Part shown: positions 1 through 5,611 of the stretch, one piece after another
Numbering within the stretch: the first letter of the stretch is position 1
Layout: each line of letters begins with the position of its first letter
Source: Clostridiaceae bacterium
GTDB taxonomy: Bacteria; Bacillota; Clostridia; Oscillospirales; Acutalibacteraceae
Length of the DNA: 8,985 nt
Assembly: GCA_016292455.1 (NCBI GenBank)
Contig: JAEDIL010000073.1
Location: forward strand, 1 to 8,985
Reading direction: 5' to 3'
Program-made: the position numbers and the translations under genes
Notes under the pieces: generated by a model
Databases searched by the model: none
What the model saw: the letters and a program-made list of their open reading frames with translations, nothing else
Told to the model about the DNA's origin: nothing

Positions 1-2090
1 TCGGCATCGGTCCGAACAATGAGGTTTACCTTTCTCCCGGTCAGTCGCTTGTTTTCAATGTTGCAAACTCAGAACTTGCAGACCTGCTGTTTGCAGTTGA
101 AGCGAAGGCTCTTTCGGGCAGCAGCACGATGAGCATTTCGATTGACGGAAACGATGTTTCCGAGGCGGCGACTCAGATTTCTTCAAATACGGCAATGTAT
201 TATAAATATGACATTTCCGCCGCTTCGGTCGGTTCGAGAGCAACAGTAATTATCGGAAACTCAGGCGGCTCAATTCTTTCAGTTTCAAACCTTAAATATT
301 CAAAGGTTCTGACAACCAAGGGTAAAATTGATTATTCCTTCATTGACTCTGACGGACTTCCCGTCAGCGGTGTGAAGGTCACTGTCAGAGATTCCCTCGG
401 AAATACCGTCGGCTCGGCAACCACCGACGAAAGCGGTCAGTTTTTGCTCACCGATCTTTCACTCGGAAAGTATAAGGTATATTTTGAAGTCCCTGATAAT
501 ATGAGCGTCATACCGACCAGAACGGTTGAAGTTTCCGAGTTTGTGTTCGGCGAAACAAAGAGGTTCGGTCTTTACCATGTCAACACGACAATCGGCAGTC
601 ACCCGACAATCTATCTTTCTCCGAGCGTTAAGCTTTCAACAACCGTAGCAAGCTTTGACAATTTCAGAACCGAAACCGAGTCCGGCTCCTATACTGTTTC
701 CTATACCTTTGACGGAGTACAGGGCGGTTCCGGTTACCTTGACAAAAACAGCAGCATTTCCGGCACATTAACCGTTGTTGTCAACACTGACGGCTCAGCT
801 TCATATAAGTTCACCGGAAGCGGCAAGACTAACGGAAAGGCTTTCACCTCTTCTCAGGGCAGCACAACGGCGGTCAGCTACACGGATGATAAGATTACAA
901 TTGACTATGTCGAATTGCTGAAAAAGGTTTCCGGATATTCCGATAAAAACTTCAAGTTTACGGATATTACCCGTATTATGCCGAACGGCACGGACTTTGA
1001 GTTAACCGCGTATGAGCTTTCGAATGCTTCAATCGTCGGCAACTTTGGTCCCGGAGTCAATGTAACAATAGGTAAGGATCCCGAATACACAACAAACGAA
1101 AGAGCAACCGTAACCTATACGTTCAAAGACGAGAACGGCAACCCGGTTGCGGGCGCAAGCGCAACAATCGGTTCAACAACACTGACCTCCGGCGCAGACG
1201 GAACAGTAACCTTCACGGATGTTCTTTTCGGAAGTCAGTCGGCGCAGTTCGCAACGCCTGCCGGTTTTTCAACACTGCCGGTTGACGCTTTCAGCACCGA
1301 CCCGATTAACAACACCCATTCAAGGGAGTTTACTCTCGTTCCGTTTGACCTGACAATCGGTTCGTTTTCCGAATCGTTGAGACCCAATGTTCAGGCGTCG
1401 GGAAGCACGTTGGCATTCTATGATCTTCTCCCGTTTACAACACCGGGTTCATACGAAATGCAATACCGGTTCTACGGAAGAAACGGAACCAACGGCTATG
1501 TCGATAACAATAACTTTATGAACGGAACGCTGACTCTTGTTGTCAACTCAGACGGAACAATGCATTATAGCTTCGACGGAAGTATAAAGCTGAGAGGCAG
1601 AACAGTTGCGGCAAAATCCGGAACGATGCCTGTAACCCTCAGCAACAGCTTTTCAACGGTTTCAATTCCGTATGTCACAATGATGGAAAATATTACCGGA
1701 AAAACCGGCACGAATATGAAATTTACCGACATCGGAAAGATGTTTAACAGCTACTCCGATTTCAGCGTGACTGCGTTTGAAAACACAGACGCTTCGGGTA
1801 CTTCCGGCGAGACCGCAACGATTGCCGTCAACGCCGGCTCGAGTACTTTCTCATCAACGGGCGGTGGGGGAATCCGTGAGGGCTTCACTAACCTGCTGAA
1901 CAATCTCATTGACCTGATTAACGGTTCCGGTGACGAAAATGAAGCAATCGGAAATATTGACAGCTTCCTTGACGGTCTCGGAAACAGAACCGGAGACGAG
2001 GAGCGCGAAATTTACAACAACGTTGTTCAGAGCGTCACCAAGTTCTTTAATACGGTAACCGCATATCTTAGAAATCTTTTCGGCATGTAA
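1..2090 (+). CDS. Large surface/secreted protein with repeated prealbumin-like modules, 5' partial
   Basis: The frame is open from base 3 with no start or signal peptide in view, so the N-terminus lies upstream; the ATG at 129 is internal. The visible 695 residues are rich in Ser, Thr, Gly and Asn and look extracellular. In order they hold an N-terminal beta-rich domain (about 1-100), a SpaA/Cna_B-like prealbumin domain (about 108-178, with DGLPVSGVKVTV and TTDESGQF), a domain X (about 228-339), a second prealbumin-like domain (about 368-448, with DENGNPVAGA) and a second copy of X (about 482-593). The tail is an acidic helical stretch ending in an amphipathic helix, TAYLRNLFGM. There is no sortase LPXTG motif or C-terminal membrane segment, so anchoring is unclear. 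The prealbumin assignments rest on motif resemblance. The stop lies 14 bases before a precursor-like peptide gene, which suggests cotranscription. Function is unknown; adhesion or another surface role is a guess. Confidence 0.85.
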   Translation, partial: GIGPNNEVYLSPGQSLVFNVANSELADLLFAVEAKALSGSSTMSISIDGNDVSEAATQISSNTAMYYKYDISAASVGSRATVIIGNSGGSILSVSNLKYSKVLTTKGKIDYSFIDSDGLPVSGVKVTVRDSLGNTVGSATTDESGQFLLTDLSLGKYKVYFEVPDNMSVIPTRTVEVSEFVFGETKRFGLYHVNTTIGSHPTIYLSPSVKLSTTVASFDNFRTETESGSYTVSYTFDGVQGGSGYLDKNSSISGTLTVVVNTDGSASYKFTGSGKTNGKAFTSSQGSTTAVSYTDDKITIDYVELLKKVSGYSDKNFKFTDITRIMPNGTDFELTAYELSNASIVGNFGPGVNVTIGKDPEYTTNERATVTYTFKDENGNPVAGASATIGSTTLTSGADGTVTFTDVLFGSQSAQFATPAGFSTLPVDAFSTDPINNTHSREFTLVPFDLTIGSFSESLRPNVQASGSTLAFYDLLPFTTPGSYEMQYRFYGRNGTNGYVDNNNFMNGTLTLVVNSDGTMHYSFDGSIKLRGRTVAAKSGTMPVTLSNSFSTVSIPYVTMMENITGKTGTNMKFTDIGKMFNSYSDFSVTAFENTDASGTSGETATIAVNAGSSTFSSTGGGGIREGFTNLLNNLIDLINGSGDENEAIGNIDSFLDGLGNRTGDEEREIYNNVVQSVTKFFNTVTAYLRNLFGM
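324..1781 (+). repeat. Two-copy protein-level repeat: prealbumin-like domain plus domain X
   Basis: A bipartite module of about 230 residues occurs twice, roughly at 324-1019 and 1104-1781. The X parts align through GSYTVSYTFDG/GSYEMQYRFYG, GTLTVVVNTDGSASYKF/GTLTLVVNSDGTMHYSF, and KNFKFTDI/TNMKFTDI followed by FELTAYE/FSVTAFE. The copies are clearly diverged, so this is an old duplication. I do not recognise X as a named family. Confidence 0.7.
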
Positions 2091-2097
2091 GGGAGGG
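2091..2097 (+). promoter_or_regulatory. Strong ribosome binding site of the precursor-like peptide gene
   Basis: GGGAGGG follows directly after the TAA of the upstream surface-protein gene and sits 7 bases before the ATG at 2105. It fixes the start of the small gene and suggests high translation, as expected for a peptide substrate made in excess over its enzymes. Confidence 0.75.
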
Positions 2098-2104
2098 CGC
2101 TGAT

Positions 2105-2368
2105 ATGAAAAAAGTTTATAAAAAGCCTCTGCTAGAAGCGGAGCCGCTTGAAGTTGAAGCAGACTACGCCCTTGTTTGCTCTTTATCAGTAGGCTGGGGA
2201 ACCATCGCCTGCCTTGAAAAAACTTCTCCGAACGAATATGAGGAGCTCGTCTACGGTCTCGGACTTTCTCCGTCAACTCCCATTGACAGCGGTGTGGCAT
2301 ACAGCAATTCTTCCTCCTGCCTTGCTTCCTGCTATCAGGGACCGTACGATACTTTCTTCAGCTCATGA
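2105..2368 (+). CDS. Putative RiPP precursor peptide (87 aa)
   Basis: The 87-residue peptide starts MKKVYKKPLLEAEPLEVE, a basic-then-acidic leader of the MKKxYxKPxLE type common in small clostridial peptides. It has no transmembrane segment or signal peptide. The rest is rich in Ser, Gly, Tyr and Cys: Cys at 25, 36, 72 and 76, a SSSCLASC segment at 69-76 and a C-terminal FFSS. Its size, the strong ribosome binding site and the position 9 bases before a radical SAM/SPASM gene that is followed by a PqqD-like gene fit a substrate peptide. The likely leader is the first 20-30 residues and the likely core is the Cys/Ser-rich C-terminal part. The Cys residues could accept thioether cross-links, but Tyr/Trp or backbone chemistry is equally possible. 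The terminal Ser residues are candidate kinase sites. The role is inferred from context and I do not recognise a named precursor family. Confidence 0.65.
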   Translation: MKKVYKKPLLEAEPLEVEADYALVCSLSVGWGTIACLEKTSPNEYEELVYGLGLSPSTPIDSGVAYSNSSSCLASCYQGPYDTFFSS

Positions 2369-2377
2369 GGTAAACAG

Positions 2378-3466
2378 ATGAATAATTTCGGTCTCACAAA
2401 CCGACTGCTTTCAAAAGCGGCGGAGAGCAAAACGCCGCTCAACGGATCGTTTGAAATTACAGCTGACTGCAATTTCAACTGCAAAATGTGCTATATCCAT
2501 AATTGCGCAAAACGTCAGCTGAGGGAAAACATCATTCCTTTTTCGCGCTGGAAACGGCTCTTTGACGAAGCGGAAGAGATGATGCTTTTCTATGTACTGC
2601 TGACCGGCGGCGAGCCGTTAGTTCACCCCGAATTCGCTGAAATATATTCAGACATTGCCAAAAGGGGAATGTTGACGATTCTCAACACAAACGGCTTCCT
2701 GATTGATGCGGACACCATGAAGCTTTTCAAAAAGCACATGCCTGCGCGAATCAACGTCACGCTTTACGGAACGAGCGACAGAGTTTATGAGGAACTATGC
2801 GGAGTCCCGGACGGCTTTTCGGTTGTCAGCCGCAACATCAGTAAGCTCGTTGAAAATGGCTTCAATGTTAAAATCAATATGACTGTTGTCAAAAGCAATC
2901 TCGGCGAAACGGACGGAATTCTCCGCTTTGCCAAGAAAATGGGTGTTACCGTCAGACCGACAACCTATATTTTCAACACCGCCGAAAACTGCCAAAGCGA
3001 GCGCCTTTCGCCGGAAGAAGCAGCAAAGGCGGCTGTTGACATCTTTTTAAAAACACGAACGGAAGCGGAAATTAAAAACAAAGTTCAGCGCACCCGTCTT
3101 CTTTTTGACGCAGGAAAAAAGCTTGAAGCGCCATTACCGCAGAACGGATTGTGGTGCCACGCCGGAACGAGCTCATATTGGGTTCACAGCAACGGAAGCT
3201 TCGGCTTTTGCGGAATGGGAGCCATGAAAAATGAGCCGAATGTTTTTGAAGTCGGCTTAAAAAAGGCGTGGGAGCTTGCAAAACAGAACGCCTCCGGCTA
3301 TATACTTCCGGAAAGGTGTCTGAAATGTGAATATCGCTTTGTTTGCCGAAGGTGCTACGCGATGCTTGAAACCGACGGGGAACCGGGTAGCGGCGACACC
3401 TACACCTGCCGCTATTACAAGGCTTATACCGCTGAAATGCTTGAAAGGGGCGGCTTGACGATATGA
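2378..3466 (+). CDS. Radical SAM/SPASM peptide-modifying enzyme
   Basis: This 362-residue protein has the radical SAM cluster motif C31-x3-C35-x2-C38 (CNFNCKMC), which holds the [4Fe-4S] cluster that cleaves S-adenosylmethionine. The GGEP motif follows at 77-80 (LLTGGEPLVHPEF). A C-terminal SPASM region carries C260, C278, C314, C317, C323, C326 and C344, enough for auxiliary Fe-S clusters (C314-x2-C-x5-C-x2-C). Length and layout match peptide-maturing enzymes of the PqqE/sactisynthase type. The N-terminus has no fused leader-binding domain, which fits the separate PqqD-like gene that overlaps its 3' end (ATGA). The start at 2378 has GAGG 7 bases upstream, overlapping the precursor's stop codon. 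The predicted substrate is the adjacent 87-residue peptide. The bond formed cannot be read from sequence. Family is near certain; peptide modification is likely. Confidence 0.92.
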   Translation: MNNFGLTNRLLSKAAESKTPLNGSFEITADCNFNCKMCYIHNCAKRQLRENIIPFSRWKRLFDEAEEMMLFYVLLTGGEPLVHPEFAEIYSDIAKRGMLTILNTNGFLIDADTMKLFKKHMPARINVTLYGTSDRVYEELCGVPDGFSVVSRNISKLVENGFNVKINMTVVKSNLGETDGILRFAKKMGVTVRPTTYIFNTAENCQSERLSPEEAAKAAVDIFLKTRTEAEIKNKVQRTRLLFDAGKKLEAPLPQNGLWCHAGTSSYWVHSNGSFGFCGMGAMKNEPNVFEVGLKKAWELAKQNASGYILPERCLKCEYRFVCRRCYAMLETDGEPGSGDTYTCRYYKAYTAEMLERGGLTI

Positions 3467-3741
3467 AAAAGTATATAGCCAACTCCGTATATGTTTTAAG
3501 ACAGATTACGGACGAGTATATTCTGATTCCTACTGAATCAGACGGCGAGGCTTGCCGGAACGTGATAACGGCTAATGAAACTGTTGCTTTCATCTGGAAC
3601 AAGCTGAAAAGCGGGGTCACCATGGAAGAACTCGTTGATGCTATGACGGAGGAATATGACGTTGCACCGCAGACAGCGCAGGAAGACATGGAAGAGCTTT
3701 TTGCAAAAATGATTCAGCTTAATATTATCCGGGCGGTTTGA
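3463..3741 (+). CDS. PqqD-like peptide chaperone (RiPP recognition element)
   Basis: The 92-residue protein has the PqqD/RRE pattern: a beta-rich N-terminal part (residues 1-25), then VITANETVAFIWNKL (34-48), then helices containing ELVDAMTEEYDV and DMEELFAKMIQLNII. In PqqD families this small winged-helix-like fold binds the leader of a precursor and hands it to the radical SAM partner, which fits the position here. The ATG overlaps the radical SAM stop as ATGA, so translation is probably coupled and expression roughly equimolar. Length is typical of a stand-alone PqqD. Leader binding is inferred from the family and the neighbours. Confidence 0.85.
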   Translation: MKKYIANSVYVLRQITDEYILIPTESDGEACRNVITANETVAFIWNKLKSGVTMEELVDAMTEEYDVAPQTAQEDMEELFAKMIQLNIIRAV

Positions 3742-3744
3742 ATT

Positions 3745-4587
3745 ATGACAAAATTCTATCAGGTAGGAAGGTGTACAGTTTGCCTTGAAGCGGACAGAGA
3801 TTTTTCCGACTCGGAGCAGACAAAGCCTTTTCTCTGCAAGGAGAACGAAAACTTTTTCAGAATAACTTTTAAGGGAGAAACCGAATTTCCGGCTTTTGCA
3901 GGAGAGCCGGTTTTTCGAAGTTCCTCGGTCCGCGTTTATAATAACAACGGAAAAGAGGAACGTGTTTATGTTCTGCCTGCCTCAGACAAGGCGGCGGCTG
4001 TGATTACAGGGGAAAAAGACGGCTGTCTGTGTCGCTATGACGTAAAGCAGGCGGAATACTTCTCAAAAGCCGTGCACCTGCTGAATACTGTTGGGCTTGA
4101 AAGAATCGCTTTTGATTGCGGAATGTATTATCTTCATTGCTCTTTTATTGAGCTTGACGGAAAAGCGGTCCTGTTTTCGGGCTCTTCCGGAGTCGGCAAG
4201 TCAACAAGAGCCGAAATGTTTGAAAAATATGCCGGTGCGAGAATCATCAATCATGACAAGGCTTTGCTTTATTTTGAAAACGGAAGCGTAATAGCCAGCG
4301 GATCGCCGATTGCGGGTTCCTCGTCGGTTTATATCAACGAAGCGTATCCGGTTGAAGCCATTGTATTTCTGAAAAAAGGCAGCGGCAACAAAACGGTTCG
4401 GCTGAGACCTGCCGACGCCATCAGAAGCCTTGTGAAAAACACCGTAATCAACACATGGGATCAACATTTTTACCGTTCGGCAGTGGCTTTTGCCGCCGAC
4501 TGTGTGAGCACGCTGAGAGTGTTCGGGTCGGAATGTAACCTGAGCGAACAATCGGTTGAAGAGCAGAGGAAAGGAATGAAGATCTGA
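3745..4587 (+). CDS. HPr kinase/PEP carboxykinase-like P-loop kinase
   Basis: The 280-residue protein has a Walker A motif at 146-154 (GSSGVGKST) preceded by a beta strand (GKAVLFSG). A downstream acidic site, INHDKALL (D171), sits where HPr kinases place metal-binding or catalytic acids, and SGSPIAGSS follows at about 185-193. This is the layout of the HprK-related kinases found in peptide-modification clusters. The first 130 residues are a diverged domain that I do not recognise. Canonical HPr kinase (about 310 aa, with the GDD-type motif and a gene near lgt) is unlikely. In lasso-peptide clusters such as paeninodin, homologous kinases phosphorylate the precursor's C-terminal Ser; the peptide here ends in Ser-Ser, so it is a plausible substrate. 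The start is 3 bases after the PqqD-like stop. The fold is well supported, the substrate is inferred. Confidence 0.8.
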   Translation: MTKFYQVGRCTVCLEADRDFSDSEQTKPFLCKENENFFRITFKGETEFPAFAGEPVFRSSSVRVYNNNGKEERVYVLPASDKAAAVITGEKDGCLCRYDVKQAEYFSKAVHLLNTVGLERIAFDCGMYYLHCSFIELDGKAVLFSGSSGVGKSTRAEMFEKYAGARIINHDKALLYFENGSVIASGSPIAGSSSVYINEAYPVEAIVFLKKGSGNKTVRLRPADAIRSLVKNTVINTWDQHFYRSAVAFAADCVSTLRVFGSECNLSEQSVEEQRKGMKI

Positions 4588-4976
4588 TGGATTTCAAGGT
4601 TGTCAGGGAACTGATTGACGCCGGAAACAAAGTTTGCATTCCGGTGAAAGGTTCAAGCATGACGCCGTTTCTCAAAGACCAAAAGGACTATGTGTATGCC
4701 GAAAAACCGTCGTTTCCTCTGAAAAAAGGGGACATTGCGTTTTTTGAGGACAGACTTGGTCGGCCGGTTATGCACAGAGTCTGCAAAATTACAAAGGACG
4801 GGTATTACTTTTGCGGCGACGCAATGAATTCAACAGAAGGTCCAATCATGGAGTCAGCCGTTTTTGCTTCTGTGACAGCAGTCATTCGCGGCGGAAAAAA
4901 GCAATCGCTCGGCTCGTTTGCTCCCAGGCTTTTTGCGTTGAGAGCCAGAATCAAAAAGTTTAATTTTGATGCATAG
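4587..4976 (+). CDS. Small soluble S24/S26-type serine peptidase
   Basis: The 129-residue protein carries signal-peptidase-like boxes: GSSMTPFL at 22-29 with S24 as the likely nucleophile, KKGDIAFFE at 46-54, MHRVCKI at 62-68 and YYFCGDAMN at 73-81. The HRV box puts a His (H63) where bacterial LepB has its general-base Lys, as in ER-type and some Gram-positive signal peptidases. D78 could support it. No membrane segment is seen, unlike ordinary signal peptidase I, so it probably acts in the cytoplasm. In this cluster the likely job is to cut the leader from the modified peptide or to regulate the kinase or radical SAM enzyme. The start shares one base with the kinase's stop (TGATG) and AGGAAAGG lies about 13 bases upstream. 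It is the last gene of the operon. Family assignment is good, catalytic role less so. Confidence 0.8.
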   Translation: MDFKVVRELIDAGNKVCIPVKGSSMTPFLKDQKDYVYAEKPSFPLKKGDIAFFEDRLGRPVMHRVCKITKDGYYFCGDAMNSTEGPIMESAVFASVTAVIRGGKKQSLGSFAPRLFALRARIKKFNFDA

Positions 4977-5016
4977 AACAACCACCCTGCGTACCCGGGC
5001 GCAGAGCGGTTGTTCT
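4975..5016 (+). other. Imperfect stem-loop overlapping the last stop codon of the operon
   Basis: AGAACAACC (4975-4983) is the exact reverse complement of GGTTGTTCT (5008-5016). Inside it CTGCG (4987-4991) pairs with CGCAG (5000-5004), and CCCGGG lies in the loop. No T-run follows, so it is not a textbook intrinsic terminator. It may protect the 3' end of the mRNA or attenuate transcription before the stronger hairpin downstream. Confidence 0.5.
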
Positions 5017-5256
5017 GTCGGAGTAAAATTCAGCGCAGAAAAAAAGTCTTTTATGTATATGCCTTATCAGTACTCGGCATATGCTGCCGGGTTTTCACTA
5101 ACCGAACCCGATGATTATTGTAATTCAGTTTATATGTAACATACTTTGAATACAACCGGAGTAAAAAACAGGCAGCTGATTGATGCAGCTGCCTGTTTTT
5201 TGTTTGCGCTTGTCATCTTTGCCGACGGAAGGGTTTTTGCTTCCGCGCTGTGCGAA
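4977..5256. other. Intergenic region between convergent genes
   Basis: No convincing gene. Besides the two hairpins listed separately it holds small inverted repeats: ATATGCC/GGCATAT (5057-5063 and 5076-5082), CGGGTT/AACCCG (5088-5093 and 5105-5110) and CGGAAG/CTTCCG (5226-5231 and 5240-5245). Each is short with a sizeable loop. I see no clear promoter or riboswitch. Confidence 0.5.
5163..5201. terminator. Bidirectional intrinsic terminator
   Basis: A perfect 16-bp stem (5163-5178 with 5186-5201) encloses a 7-base loop. The GC-rich core CAGGCAGCTG is flanked by six A on the left and six T on the right, so both strands give a stem followed by a U-run. It can stop the minus-strand gene (stop codon at 5257, about 55 bases away) and the plus-strand cassette (ending at 4976). 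Confidence 0.88.
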
Positions 5257-5529
5257 TCATTTGATTTTCGCACTCTTTACGGCAGAGAACGAACCGGTGA
5301 TCGTTTTGCTGTCAACAGTTTTGTAAGCTGCAACCTTAAAGTACATTGTTTTGCCTTTGGTCAGGCCGGTCTTGGTGTAGCTTACCTTTGAATTGCCTTT
5401 TACTGTTGCAATCTTTTTGTACTTGCCGGTTTTAGAGGTCGACATATAGACAACGTAGCCGGTGGCTCCTGTTTGCTTGTTCCAGGAAAGGCTTGCTTTC
5501 TTTGAACCGGCTGTGACTTTCAGAGTCGG
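5257..5529 (-). pseudogene. C-terminal Fn3 remnant cut off from the main ORF by a frameshift
   Basis: This frame encodes the second half of an Fn3-type domain, continuing SLSWNKQTGATGYVVYMS and ending in SAVKSAKIK before a TGA. If the 82-base insertion at 5530-5611 is removed, the main minus-strand ORF reads straight through into it (PGTPTLKVTAGSKKASLSW), giving about 1,214 residues within the window. As it stands, the frame opens only from a TTG at 5559 inside the insertion (100 codons) with no visible ribosome binding site, so it is probably not translated on its own. A terminator lies about 55 bases past the stop. Confidence 0.8.
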
Positions 5530-5611
5530 TTCAAAGAAAGCAAGCCTTTCCTGGAACAAGCAAACAGGAAAGGCTTGCTTTCTTTGAACCGGCTGTGACT
5601 TTCAGAGTCGG
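5467..5611. repeat. Fold-back insertion: overlapping inverted and direct repeats
   Basis: A 43-base perfect inverted repeat (5467-5509 with 5527-5569, 17-base spacer) overlaps a 47-base perfect direct repeat (5483-5529 and 5565-5611). Together they amount to an 82-base insertion at 5530-5611, made of 35 bases of inverted copy followed by 47 bases of direct copy. The junctions share CGG (5527-5529) and CAGGA (5565-5569) with the source sequence. Because 82 is not a multiple of 3, the minus-strand reading frame is broken. Confidence 0.95.

Noticed and set aside
1854..2300. Minus-strand ORF of 148 codons opposite the precursor gene
   Set aside because: It spans the end of the surface gene and the precursor gene in antisense and has no recognisable features. 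The plus-strand genes have strong start signals.
3072..3689. Minus-strand ORF of 205 codons
   Set aside because: It lies opposite the radical SAM and PqqD-like genes, which have clear family motifs. It shows no motif or ribosome binding site.
3745..4587. Canonical HPr kinase/phosphorylase of carbon catabolite control
   Set aside because: The N-terminal domain and the acidic motif (INHDK) differ from the usual form, and the gene sits in a peptide-modification operon instead of near lgt.
2105..4976. Lasso peptide or lanthipeptide cluster
   Set aside because: No asparagine-synthetase-like cyclase, transglutaminase-like protease, LanB/LanM-type enzyme or ABC exporter is present. The kinase alone is not enough for a lasso call.
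5146..5391. Plus-strand ORF of 81 codons downstream of the cassette
   Set aside because: It uses a TTG start, runs through the terminator hairpin and lies antisense to the coding Fn3 frame. There is no ribosome binding site and no family resemblance.
5467..5611. Insertion sequence, MITE or terminator
   Set aside because: The inserted bases are copies of the immediately adjacent gene sequence in inverted and direct orientation, with no foreign DNA and no target-site duplication pattern.
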